64,000 nucleotides of DNA from Desulfobulbaceae bacterium BRH_c16a (GTDB taxonomy: Bacteria > Desulfobacterota > Desulfobulbia > Desulfobulbales > Desulfocapsaceae). Positions 1-7,737 of this stretch are shown piece after piece. The number at the start of each line of letters is the position of its first letter. The first letter of the stretch is position 1. The notes below the pieces were generated by a model. That model had not been told where the DNA came from and did not search any database. It worked only from the letters and a program-made list of their open reading frames with translations. Location of the stretch: NCBI GenBank assembly GCA_000961725.1, contig LADS01000021.1:62001-126000 (forward strand). The letters are read 5' to 3'. The position numbers and the translations under genes were made by a program.

Positions 1-1604
1 CATCCTGCCCGGTTACGAGCCCATTCCGGCCGTTTAACCGCAAATTCTTCTTTTCCCGGCTGCTCGTCATACGGCCTGCGAAGCAGTTCAAGCAACTCAC
101 CTACCAGCGAAAAATCTCCGGTTTCGGCCTTGTCAATGGCACGTTGCGCCAGATAGTTGCGGAACACATACTTGGGATTGACCCTGTTCATCCTGCGTTG
201 CCTCACCTCATCGGGGAGATTATCCCTTTGTAAGCGGGCGAGATAAGCGTGCAGCCACCCGGTCATTTTTTTCCGGTAATCTTCGTTTAATTGTTGCGGC
301 TGGTAACAGGCTTCCATCAACCAGTCCGGCAAGTCCTGGATATTTCCGTTTTTGCCGTTTTCGCTCATTGTAACCTGGGCAAGATTCCGGAAAAAAATCG
401 TCATATCCGTTTCTACACCCTGAAGCAGTTCAAGCAGCTCGGCGATGAGCAGATCGTCGGTTGCCGCATTGAAAGCCTGAAGCCCCAGTTTATCGGCCAT
501 CATCTTGTTCCAGCCCTGCTGAAACAGCTGATTGTAGAGAGCGAGAGCTTCCTTGAAGGGTTCATCTTTATTTACCAGAGGATAGATGGCATTGGCCAGT
601 TTGACCAGATTCCACTGACCAATATGGGGTTGGTTGCCGAAACAGTAGCGGCGGCCCTGGGCATCGGTGGTATTGGGAGTCCAGTCGGCATCAAACCCTT
701 CAAGCCAGCCATAGGGACCGTAATCGATGGTCAGGCCGAGAATCGACATATTGTCGGTATTCATCACGCCGTGAACGAAGCCGACCCGCATCCAGTGGAG
801 GATCATGGCTGAAGTTGTCCGACAGATTTCCTCAAACCACCGGGAATAGGTCTCGGGCGATGGCGGGCCGAGATGGGGAAAGTCGGTGCGGATGGTGTAA
901 TCGACCAGCTTCTGCAACAGACCGGTTTCCCCTCTTGCCGCAAGGATCTCGAAGTTGCCGAATCTGAGAAACGACGGGGCGACGCGGCAGACCACCGCGC
1001 CGGGCTCGTTTTTCGGATGGCCGTCATAAAACATATCCCGCAGCACCTGTTCGCCGGTAGTGACGACGCTGAGGGCGCGGGTGGTCGGTATGCCGAGATG
1101 AAACATCGCTTCGCTGCAGAGGAACTCGCGGACTGACGACCGGAGGACCGCCAGGCCGTCGGCGCGGCGGGAGTAGGGAGTCGGTCCGGCGCCCTTCAGC
1201 TGGAGGACCCAGCGCTCACCCCGGTGGTTGACAACCTCGCCGAGATTGATCGCCCGGCCGTCGCCCAGCTGGCCGGCCCAGTTGCCGAACTGATGGCCGC
1301 CATAGCACATGGCAAAGGGCACCATTGCCGGGAGCAGTCTGTTGCCGACGAATACTTCCGTAAAAAGCGGTGATTCGCAGGTCGCTTCGGAGAGGTTCAG
1401 GAGGTCGGTCACCTCCCTGCTGTAGGCGACGAGTCGCGGGGAGGATACTTTTGTCGGCAAAACGAGGGAGTAGCAGGCGTTTTCCACCTGACGGCGATGG
1501 TTGGCGGTCTGCGGGTCGCCCGGCAGTTCGCGGACAAAGCGGTTGTCGAAGACGAGCGACTCCAGGGGGAGAGAGGCAAGAGGCATATTCATATATGATT
1601 CCAT
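1..1604 (-). CDS. selO: Protein adenylyltransferase SelO (YdiU family), 3' end cut by window edge
   Basis: SelO has a protein-kinase fold but transfers AMP from ATP to Ser/Thr/Tyr residues of proteins. The reading frame is open from ATG at 1604 to the window edge (about 534 codons). In-frame ATGs at 1592 and 1586 are equally possible starts. Family signatures are easy to read: YGGHQFGNWAGQLGDGRAI, LKGAGPTPYSRR, LGIPTTRAL, GFVHGVMNTDNMS (ATP/metal site) and DYGPYGWLEG. The last complete residues are RPEWARNRAG, which matches the extreme C-terminus of E. coli SelO, so only a few codons are missing. The next codon begins TG, at the position of the family's near-terminal Cys or selenocysteine. 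The gene is divergent from the AraC-type gene, with a 176-bp gap between the two starts. Family assignment is secure; the start and last residues are not. Confidence 0.93.
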   Translation of the reverse strand, partial: MESYMNMPLASLPLESLVFDNRFVRELPGDPQTANHRRQVENACYSLVLPTKVSSPRLVAYSREVTDLLNLSEATCESPLFTEVFVGNRLLPAMVPFAMCYGGHQFGNWAGQLGDGRAINLGEVVNHRGERWVLQLKGAGPTPYSRRADGLAVLRSSVREFLCSEAMFHLGIPTTRALSVVTTGEQVLRDMFYDGHPKNEPGAVVCRVAPSFLRFGNFEILAARGETGLLQKLVDYTIRTDFPHLGPPSPETYSRWFEEICRTTSAMILHWMRVGFVHGVMNTDNMSILGLTIDYGPYGWLEGFDADWTPNTTDAQGRRYCFGNQPHIGQWNLVKLANAIYPLVNKDEPFKEALALYNQLFQQGWNKMMADKLGLQAFNAATDDLLIAELLELLQGVETDMTIFFRNLAQVTMSENGKNGNIQDLPDWLMEACYQPQQLNEDYRKKMTGWLHAYLARLQRDNLPDEVRQRRMNRVNPKYVFRNYLAQRAIDKAETGDFSLVGELLELLRRPYDEQPGKEEFAVKRPEWARNRAG

Positions 1605-1780
1605 GAAATATGTTTATCAGAAAACTGTATGCCACAACAGTAAGCATATCGCAGTAAACATGCCACAATGTGGCGGCAATCTTTGGGCTAACCGGGCCGC
1701 AAGCGGCTTTTGCTGGATTTTCCATGGCACATCGGGCATTATCGGGAAGATATGATTTCACCTCCACCCGCAGCCACTCC

Positions 1781-2590
1781 ATGAATGACGAGATTTTCTT
1801 CAAAGACAACCGATTGTCCTTTGCCGAGTGCCGCTATTCGAAAAGCAGCAGGCGGAGTTTTAAGCCACACCTGCACCGGACCTTCAGCATCGGGGCGGTC
1901 GACTGCGGCCAGGCCCTGTATCAGGTCGGGGACCGGAATATTCTCCTGTCGACCGGCTCTTTGGCCTTGATCAATCCGGAGACCCTGCATTTCTGCAATG
2001 CCGCGGCGAGTGAAGGGCGGAGCTATTATATGCTTTACCTTGATGTGGAATGGTGCCGGACCCTGCAAAAGTCCTTGTGGCGTGTCGACTCATTTATTCC
2101 GGTGACGCTCGCCAAGCTCGATGACCTCCGGCTGTACCGCCTGTTCTGCCGGGGCATGCGCCGGTTGATGGATCCGGCGAGCCACCTGCTTGAAAAGGAA
2201 CAGCTGCTGATCGAACTGACCGGGCGTGTTTTTAAAAAGGCCTGCGGCCCGCAGACCGGACAGCGTCTTGCCGAGGAGAATATCAACCGCCTGAAAGAGG
2301 CTCTTGCCGCCAATCTTCGGGAGGATCTGACCCTGGAAGCGCTGGCGCGAGACATGGACGCAAATCCCTATACCCTCCTGCGCCGGTTCAAGGCAGCCAC
2401 CGGCATAACTCCCCACGCCTATCGCATGAACTGCCGGATCGAGCAGGCCAGACTGTTGCTGCAGCAGGGTCTGGATATCGCCGACACCGCGCTGGAATGC
2501 GGATTCTTCGACCAGAGCCACCTGCACCGTCACTTCAAGGCGATGACCACCGTTACCCCGCAGGAGTACCGCGTCAATTTTATCCAATAA
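1781..2590 (+). CDS. AraC family transcriptional regulator
   Basis: Predicted 269-aa cytosolic DNA-binding regulator. The N-terminal half (about residues 10-150) looks like the cupin-type AraC ligand-binding domain, with HLHRTFSIGAV near its start. The C-terminal 100 residues carry the double helix-turn-helix: LEALARDMDANPYTLLRRFK, then IADTALECGFFDQSHLHRHF ending TPQEYR. I chose ATG 1781 because homology starts there; the frame is open further upstream without family similarity. It lies 51 bp upstream of a LysE-type exporter on the same strand, the usual arrangement for a regulator controlling an amino-acid efflux gene. The effector is unknown, and regulation of lysE is inferred from position only. 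Confidence 0.9.
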   Translation: MNDEIFFKDNRLSFAECRYSKSSRRSFKPHLHRTFSIGAVDCGQALYQVGDRNILLSTGSLALINPETLHFCNAAASEGRSYYMLYLDVEWCRTLQKSLWRVDSFIPVTLAKLDDLRLYRLFCRGMRRLMDPASHLLEKEQLLIELTGRVFKKACGPQTGQRLAEENINRLKEALAANLREDLTLEALARDMDANPYTLLRRFKAATGITPHAYRMNCRIEQARLLLQQGLDIADTALECGFFDQSHLHRHFKAMTTVTPQEYRVNFIQ

Positions 2591-2641
2591 TTCATTCTGC
2601 GAAAGTTCTATCGTTCTTCTTAAAAAACAAAGGAGAACGAG

Positions 2642-3253
2642 ATGGAATTTGTCCTTATTGCCGCCGCCCATTTTCTGGCCCTTGTCAGTCCGGGGCCGGA
2701 TTTTTTTCTGATTACCCAGGCATCCCTGCGGTTGCCCCTGCGCTACTCGATTGCGATCTGTGGGGGCATTGCCGCCGCGAACGCAGGATATCTGCTCATT
2801 GCCGTTTTCGGCCTTGAGGCGATGCGGGAGATAACCGGGGTAATGGTTGCCCTCAGGTATCTTGGCGCCGGGTATCTGGTTTTTCTGGGGGTGATGCTGC
2901 TGCGGTCGCCGATGCGCCCGCTGGACGGGCCCGACCAGGCACACCATATCCTTCAGGGGCGAAGCATGGTCAGACAGTTTCTCTTTGGCTTTGCTGCCGG
3001 TATCCTCAATCCGAAAAACGCGATTTTTTATCTCTCCCTTTTTACCGTCATGGTCTCTGAACAAACCGGCGTGCCGACCAGATGTCTCTATGCCTTGTGG
3101 ATGACCGCAGTGGTGTTCTTGTGGGACTGCGGGCTGGTCCTTGTCATCGGTCGGGAAAAAGTCAAGGCTAGGCTTGGCCGGGGAGTGTACACGATCGAGA
3201 AAATTGCCGGCGTCATGCTCACCGTCCTCGGGCTGATGCTGCCGTTCAGCTGA
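2642..3253 (+). CDS. LysE/RhtB family amino-acid exporter
   Basis: A 203-aa inner-membrane protein of about six transmembrane helices, the usual LysE/RhtB length. Family features include the N-terminal SPGPDFFLITQASL motif after the first helix and the mid-protein GILNPKNAIFYLSLF motif. These proteins export amino acids or related metabolites, driven by proton motive force. AAAGGAG 8 bp before ATG 2642 supports the start. It lies directly behind the AraC-type gene and is probably co-transcribed with it. The substrate cannot be read from the sequence. Confidence 0.92.
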   Translation: MEFVLIAAAHFLALVSPGPDFFLITQASLRLPLRYSIAICGGIAAANAGYLLIAVFGLEAMREITGVMVALRYLGAGYLVFLGVMLLRSPMRPLDGPDQAHHILQGRSMVRQFLFGFAAGILNPKNAIFYLSLFTVMVSEQTGVPTRCLYALWMTAVVFLWDCGLVLVIGREKVKARLGRGVYTIEKIAGVMLTVLGLMLPFS

Positions 3254-3388
3254 TCGTGCGAGGTCGTCGGCTTATCCAATCAACCTGATTATACTGCAAG
3301 AAAAAGTTGCCTCAATCCAGGACAAGAGTTATCTATGTAATGGTTGAAGCTAACTATAAAATATTGCCGGGGAGGAGTGCGCGACAGG

Positions 3389-4099
3389 ATGATAGTACGA
3401 ATTCTTATAGCAGTTTTTGCCTCGCTTGTTGCCGGACTGAGTTACTTTACCGGCCTGGCCAGGATGATGACCGGCATCCTCCTTGGTTTTGGCGCACTCT
3501 GTTCGCTGCTGATCGGCGTGCTCTTTTTCTTGCCGGCAGACGATAAACGTCTCCTGCTCCCGGTCTACGACAAGGTGCCCGCCTGGCCCTATTTCCTGAT
3601 AGCGGCCGTTCTTGTCGGAATGATGCTCGTTCTTTTTATGACAAAAGCCGGACCGGCCGAAGAAGAGAAGGTCTCCGCCCTTCACTTCAAATATTTCCTC
3701 GGCGGCATCGGCGGATACCTCGCCAGCATGTTTCTCTCCTCCATCTACTGGTTTCCCTCCGATGCCCTGCGACGTTCTACCGATGAGGCCTTCCTTACCA
3801 TGGAAGTGCTGTTTGGCACCTGCCTGTTCCTGGCAGGAATAACCGTCTCCTGCGCCCTGCTGTATCGGGCTTCAAAAGGGAGCTCCGAGAGTCATCCCGA
3901 TCTGATGCGGCGGTTCGTGCTCGGCACTTTCACCGTCTTTCATTTGGATAAAATGCCGCTTCTGGTGGCGTATCTGCTCATCTATTCTCCTGAAACCAAG
4001 GTGACTTTTCCCTATATCGCCGCCATTGCCCTGGCCTCGTACATTCCGGTCGGGATCTTCCTGTTGAAGACAACCCGGGATTGCCGGGTAACGGAGTGA
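3389..4099 (+). CDS. Hypothetical integral membrane protein
   Basis: A 236-aa protein that I do not recognise. It has about seven hydrophobic segments, including LIAVFASLVAGLSYF at the start, FLIAAVLVGMMLVLFM, and IAAIALASYIPVGIFLL near the end, with short polar loops, so it is an inner-membrane protein. ATG 3389 is preferred because GGAGGAG lies at 3371-3377; the frame is open upstream from 3344. It stands alone between lysE and the convergent MinD-like gene, and its 3' side carries a hexamer-repeat hairpin. No catalytic motif is visible. Confidence 0.7.
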   Translation: MIVRILIAVFASLVAGLSYFTGLARMMTGILLGFGALCSLLIGVLFFLPADDKRLLLPVYDKVPAWPYFLIAAVLVGMMLVLFMTKAGPAEEEKVSALHFKYFLGGIGGYLASMFLSSIYWFPSDALRRSTDEAFLTMEVLFGTCLFLAGITVSCALLYRASKGSSESHPDLMRRFVLGTFTVFHLDKMPLLVAYLLIYSPETKVTFPYIAAIALASYIPVGIFLLKTTRDCRVTE

Positions 4100-4112
4100 C
4101 GCGATAATTTTT

Positions 4113-4203
4113 AAAAATCGAAATCGAAATCGCTATTGCTATCGGGATCGGAGTGCCATGATGTTTTTTCGATTTCGATTTCGATTTCGATAGCGATCCC
4201 GAC
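4113..4203. repeat. Inverted hexamer repeats (AAATCG/CGATTT) between convergent genes
   Basis: The left arm (about 4115-4132) is three units of AAATCG. The right arm (about 4170-4190) is three to four units of CGATTT. The arms are complementary over about 18 bases, and each is followed or preceded by a CGATAGCGAT/CTATCGGGATC-type segment. The element fills the 106-bp gap between the stop codons of the plus-strand membrane-protein gene and the minus-strand MinD-like gene. A long cruciform or bidirectional terminator is plausible, but no clean U-run follows on either side. Confidence 0.6.
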
Positions 4204-4205
4204 TT

Positions 4206-5111
4206 TCAGTTGGGTGTGTCGTTGCGGGCAAAAAGTCCTATGATTTTATCTACTTTTCCGGCAATCGCCTTCAGCGACAGGGCGGCGGGAGATTTCGGAT
4301 ACAGTTCGCATACCGGCATATAGGTCTTGAGCGATTCGTCGATCTTGGGATCTTCCGGAATATCGCCCAGTTCCGGGATATCGATACTCAGATATTTCGC
4401 CACCATCTTTCTCATTTTGAACTTGTTGACCTTGCTGTCGGCGCCGTCTCTGTTGACAATCAGCAGCGGATGAAAATATTTCAGTGCCAGCTGCGCCTTG
4501 GCCTTTGTTCCTTCCCGGGTCTTTTCCGCAAGTTCGAAAACCTCGTTCAGGGTTGTGAAATTGTGGTTTTTCAGGAAGATGCCGACATCGCTCTGGGAGA
4601 GGAAGGAGCCGAGTACCTTCCTGATGGTTGCCAGCTGCAGGAAGGTATATAAATCCATGATCGACGTGGGGTCGGGCAGGGTCACGCAGATCTGCAGGTC
4701 GGAGAACATGAAGAAATCGAGGGCATGATAGTTCGTGCCGGCCCCGACGTCGATCAGCAGGACATCGGCCTCGATGGACGAGAGGGCGCGGAGGAGGCGC
4801 TGCTTTTCCTGATAGGAGAGGTTGGCGGTCTGCAGGGTGTTGCCGGTGCCGGGAATGAACTGCAAGCCCTGGAAGGAATAAAAGGTGTGGATGACGTCGT
4901 CGATCGATTCGACTTTTCTTGTCAGAAAATCGGTTAGCGTACGTTTCGGCTCAAACAGCCCGAACAGGATATGGGCATCGGCCCCGCCGAGGTCGAGATC
5001 GACCAGGCAGACCTTCTTGCCGGTTTTCGCCAGCAGCAGCGCGAGGTTGACAATAACCATGGTTTTGCCGGTCCCGCCTTTGCCCGATCCTATCGAAATT
5101 GTTACCGTCAT
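4206..5111 (-). CDS. MinD/ParA-family P-loop ATPase
   Basis: A 301-aa cytosolic ATPase of the MinD/ParA/FlhG class. It has the deviant Walker A GSGKGGTGKT (about residues 7-16), a switch-type VCLVDLDLGGADAH, and a Walker B-like LLIDVGAG. FlhG/FleN- and MinD-like proteins position cell structures or regulate flagellar number. This copy has no flagellar or min genes beside it, so its target is unknown. Start ATG 5111 is chosen because the ATPase fold begins there. The 102-aa zinc-ribbon gene ends 20 bp upstream on the same strand, so the two probably form one transcript. The C-terminal about 60 residues are not diagnostic. Confidence 0.85.
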   Translation of the reverse strand: MTVTISIGSGKGGTGKTMVIVNLALLLAKTGKKVCLVDLDLGGADAHILFGLFEPKRTLTDFLTRKVESIDDVIHTFYSFQGLQFIPGTGNTLQTANLSYQEKQRLLRALSSIEADVLLIDVGAGTNYHALDFFMFSDLQICVTLPDPTSIMDLYTFLQLATIRKVLGSFLSQSDVGIFLKNHNFTTLNEVFELAEKTREGTKAKAQLALKYFHPLLIVNRDGADSKVNKFKMRKMVAKYLSIDIPELGDIPEDPKIDESLKTYMPVCELYPKSPAALSLKAIAGKVDKIIGLFARNDTPN

Positions 5112-5131
5112 GGTCTTGTCGATTGCTCCAC

Positions 5132-5440
5132 TCAGTTTTTCTGTCGCCGCAGCCTTATGCCGTAAATACGGCCGGCTCTGTCTAGTACCGTTTTCAGTGC
5201 TGTCTGCACACCCGGCTGGGCGCTCCATAGCTCCCAGCCCTCTTTTGAGCGGAGCACAATCTTGTTGTTTTCCAGAGACAGAACCGCATCGGCCAGGAGT
5301 CCCGCCTGCACCTCCTCCCTGGGCACCATCGGAGCAGGCGGATCGATCTTCTTCTTGTGCTGAATGCAGGCGGAGCAGAGTTCTCCCTGGTTTATTCCGA
5401 AGAGATTGAGCACTCCACCGCAGTCTTTACAAAATTGCAT
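5132..5440 (-). CDS. Small protein with N-terminal zinc ribbon
   Basis: A 102-aa protein that I cannot name. The N-terminus has two CxxC knuckles (CKDC at residues 4-7 and CSAC at 22-25), a likely zinc ribbon. A polar linker rich in Lys and Pro follows, then a domain of about 60 residues (LSLENNKIVLRSKEGWELWS) with no known motif. The gene sits 20 bp upstream of the MinD-like ATPase on the same strand, so the two products may work together. The 259-bp region upstream holds two 18-bp direct repeats. Confidence 0.65.
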   Translation of the reverse strand: MQFCKDCGGVLNLFGINQGELCSACIQHKKKIDPPAPMVPREEVQAGLLADAVLSLENNKIVLRSKEGWELWSAQPGVQTALKTVLDRAGRIYGIRLRRQKN

Positions 5441-5503
5441 GCATGCCCCTCGCCGGTGGAAAGAGTGAACCGCTTATATCTTGGGCGAATTATTGATTTG
5501 TTC

Positions 5504-5563
5504 TCGGTTGAAAGTGTATCAAAGAATAACCGGTTCGTCACTTTTTCGGCAGAAAATGTATCA
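5504..5563 (-). promoter_or_regulatory. Pair of 18-bp direct repeats upstream of the zinc-ribbon/MinD-like genes
   Basis: TCGGTTGAAAGTGTATCA (5504-5521) and TCGGCAGAAAATGTATCA (5546-5563) match at 15 of 18 positions. They are 42 bp apart start to start, about four helical turns, so a protein bound to both would lie on one face of the DNA. They lie 64-123 bp upstream of the zinc-ribbon start. No regulator can be assigned. Confidence 0.4.
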
Positions 5564-5699
5564 CAACGGTTGTTTTTCCTGCCGATGAAGATTCTTTTCG
5601 GCTTCAGCAGCTTGAATATTTAATAAATTCTTGTGGAGTCGGGGACTTCCCGGTCGATTTATGGCGATCTGCGGGCAGAGGTGAGGAGAAAGGGAATGA

Positions 5700-6479
5700 T
5701 CAGCTCTTCAACACGGCTTTGCCGAACATCGGCAGGGTCACCGCCAGATCGCCTTCGAAAAAGAAGTCGGCAAGGGGTGATCTGTTCCGATACCCGGCGG
5801 TCGAAAGGGCGGGCACCTGGTTGAATTCGTAGACCAGCCCTCCCTGCCCTTTTACCAGGGCGGGCAAGCCTGCGGCCGGATAGACGTTGGCGGAGGTGCC
5901 GATGACCAGCAGCAGATCACAGCACGCCAGCAGCTCTTCGATGTGATCGAGGCTTCTGACCGGCTCCCCGAACAGGACGACATTGGGTTTATATGGGTAG
6001 CTGCAATGCCCGCATGTCGGCACTCCGGCCATCAGATAGTGATCCTCGGTCACCGGGGTGGTGTTGCCGCATTGCAGACATTGCAGGTGCTGATGATCGC
6101 CGTGAATTTCCAGGACATTGCGACTGCCGGCCGCCTGGTGCAGGTTGTCGACATTCTGGGTGACCAGCCCTTTCAGCAGGCCGTGGTTTTCCAGATCGGC
6201 CAGCACCCGGTGGGCGCTGTTGGGCTTTTTGTCAATCAGGCCTTTACCCAGCGCGCGGTACAGTTTCCAGGCCTTTTGCGGGTTGCGGAGAAAGACATCG
6301 AGGGTGGCGTACTCGTCCGGCGAAAACACCGTCCATACCCCACCGGGGCTGCGGAAATCGGCAATGCCGCTGTTGACGGAGATGCCTGCGCCGGTGAGGG
6401 CGGCGGCCGAAGATGCGCTTTTGAATGCAGCCACCGCTTCGGCCAGATATTCGTTTTTCTGTGGCGTAATGGTTTTCAT
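5700..6479 (-). CDS. Sir2-family NAD-dependent protein deacylase (sirtuin)
   Basis: A 259-aa sirtuin that removes acyl groups from lysine using NAD+. It has the Rossmann motif ALTGAGISVNSGIADFR (about residues 27-43), the NAD/catalytic motif TQNVDNLHQAAG, the catalytic His in EIHGD, and two CxxC zinc pairs (CLQC and CGHC). GTSANVYPAAGLP completes the NAD pocket. Length is normal for bacterial class III/U sirtuins. ATG 6479 has only a weak ribosome site. It is probably co-transcribed with the DUF1992 gene just upstream (gap 59 bp). Its substrates cannot be inferred from the context. Confidence 0.92.
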   Translation of the reverse strand: MKTITPQKNEYLAEAVAAFKSASSAAALTGAGISVNSGIADFRSPGGVWTVFSPDEYATLDVFLRNPQKAWKLYRALGKGLIDKKPNSAHRVLADLENHGLLKGLVTQNVDNLHQAAGSRNVLEIHGDHQHLQCLQCGNTTPVTEDHYLMAGVPTCGHCSYPYKPNVVLFGEPVRSLDHIEELLACCDLLLVIGTSANVYPAAGLPALVKGQGGLVYEFNQVPALSTAGYRNRSPLADFFFEGDLAVTLPMFGKAVLKS

Positions 6480-6538
6480 CGCACACGAGATGGCCTGCAG
6501 GCCGTTTTAGGGTATGGGATGGTTTTGTTGCCCGGCAT

Positions 6539-6925
6539 CTATTTTTTGGTCTTCGAGTGCAGGGTGATGCGTTCCACCACTTTCCGGTAATAGTCCTGCT
6601 GGCTGGAAATGTTGACAGGAGATTCCCGTTTGGCATCCATCTTCATGAGGAGGACATTAAGCTTTTTCATCTGCTTGAGCCGTTCATGCTCATCTTCGGT
6701 GCTGGCGATCAAATCCTCCAGTTTCTTTACTTCCTTGCGTTCTTCGATCTCCGGCGGGAGATAGCCGCTCATTTTCAAGATCTTATAAGCCATCTTCAGA
6801 TCGTCGGGAACAAACCGGTCTTCGTCGAGGGGCAGGGGCTTGTTCTTCCATTTGGGTGAGTTGAAGTCTCTTTCCTGCATGGCCTGGGCAATTTTCTGTT
6901 CGGCGATTAAGGAGAGCGAATCCAT
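6539..6925 (-). CDS. DUF1992 (DnaJ-homologue subfamily C member 28 domain) protein
   Basis: A 128-aa cytosolic protein matching the DUF1992 family (E. coli YhdN type). It shows the N-terminal IAEQKIAQAMQERDF, then PLPLDEDRFVPDDLKMAYKI and SGYLPPEIEERKEV. Despite the domain name there is no J domain or HPD motif. Its molecular role is not established. The C-terminal part is a charged helical segment. The gene is followed by the sirtuin gene on the same strand. Confidence 0.85.
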   Translation of the reverse strand: MDSLSLIAEQKIAQAMQERDFNSPKWKNKPLPLDEDRFVPDDLKMAYKILKMSGYLPPEIEERKEVKKLEDLIASTEDEHERLKQMKKLNVLLMKMDAKRESPVNISSQQDYYRKVVERITLHSKTKK

Positions 6926-7029
6926 AAGACCTCCGTTACTGGGGGTTGTTGAATGTGTTTCAATCCAGGGTATTCACTGTGTTGCGCAAAATCGATCTGC
7001 GTCTCACGTTATTTTCCGGTTATCCGACT

Positions 7030-7689
7030 TTATTTCAGGACAGCCTGCAGCCACCGGGAGATATCGCCGATCTGGGCCGGGCAGACGGAGTGTTCCATCG
7101 GGTAGCTCCGGTAGCTGACCTGGTAACCCTCCTTGACCAGACGGGCTGCGGCCTTTTTACCAAGATGCTCGGGAACGATGGGGTCATCGACGCCGTGCTG
7201 GATCTCGATCGGGATTTCTTTGTTGATGACTTTGTACTCGAGGATGTCGTCGGTGGCTAGATAGGTCGACATGGCCAGCAGACCGCCGAGCGGTTTTTCG
7301 TGAGCGAGGACCACCTGATAAGCAACCGCCCCTCCCTGGGAAAACCCGGCGATGACGATCCGTCTGCTGTCGATCCCCCGGTCCAGCTCCCGGTCGATAA
7401 AGCCGCTGATCGCCTCGGCCGATGCCATCAGGCCGGCGATATCGACCTTGCGGTCAATCTTCATTTCCAGGATATCGTACCAGGCCGGCATGACGTAGCC
7501 GCCATTTACCGTAACCGGGATCGCCCCGGCATGGGGAAAGATAAACCGTATTGCCGCCTCTTTTGGCAGGTAGAGTTCCGGGACGATCGGTGCAAAATCA
7601 TTGCCGTCCGCCCCCAGACCGTGCAGCCAGATCACGGTACTGTCGGGCTCGGGGCGTGTTTCCAGTTCTATGGCCGGTAAAAGTGTCAT
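7030..7689 (-). CDS. Alpha/beta-hydrolase carboxylesterase (YpfH/lysophospholipase-like)
   Basis: A 219-aa cytosolic serine hydrolase of the phospholipase/carboxylesterase family (acyl-protein thioesterase fold). The LHGLGADGNDF oxyanion segment lies near residue 25. The nucleophile elbow is GFSQGG (about 115-120), the acid is in HGVDDPIVP (about 167), and the catalytic His is in PMEHSV (about 200). Length is typical. It hydrolyses ester bonds, but the natural substrate is not predictable. It follows the KamA-family gene on the same strand with a 48-bp gap. Confidence 0.88.
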   Translation of the reverse strand: MTLLPAIELETRPEPDSTVIWLHGLGADGNDFAPIVPELYLPKEAAIRFIFPHAGAIPVTVNGGYVMPAWYDILEMKIDRKVDIAGLMASAEAISGFIDRELDRGIDSRRIVIAGFSQGGAVAYQVVLAHEKPLGGLLAMSTYLATDDILEYKVINKEIPIEIQHGVDDPIVPEHLGKKAAARLVKEGYQVSYRSYPMEHSVCPAQIGDISRWLQAVLK

Positions 7690-7737
7690 CGGTTTCCTCT
7701 GTTAGACGGAGTGTGCTGCTCGCGGGATTGACGGTGA

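Noticed and set aside
1716..1735. Possible sigma-54 promoter (TGGCAC with GCATT) upstream of the AraC-type gene
   Set aside because: The GG-to-GC spacing is two bases too short for sigma-54 recognition.
1216..1809. 197-codon open frame on the minus strand overlapping selO
   Set aside because: It runs in another frame of selO, whose own frame carries all family motifs.
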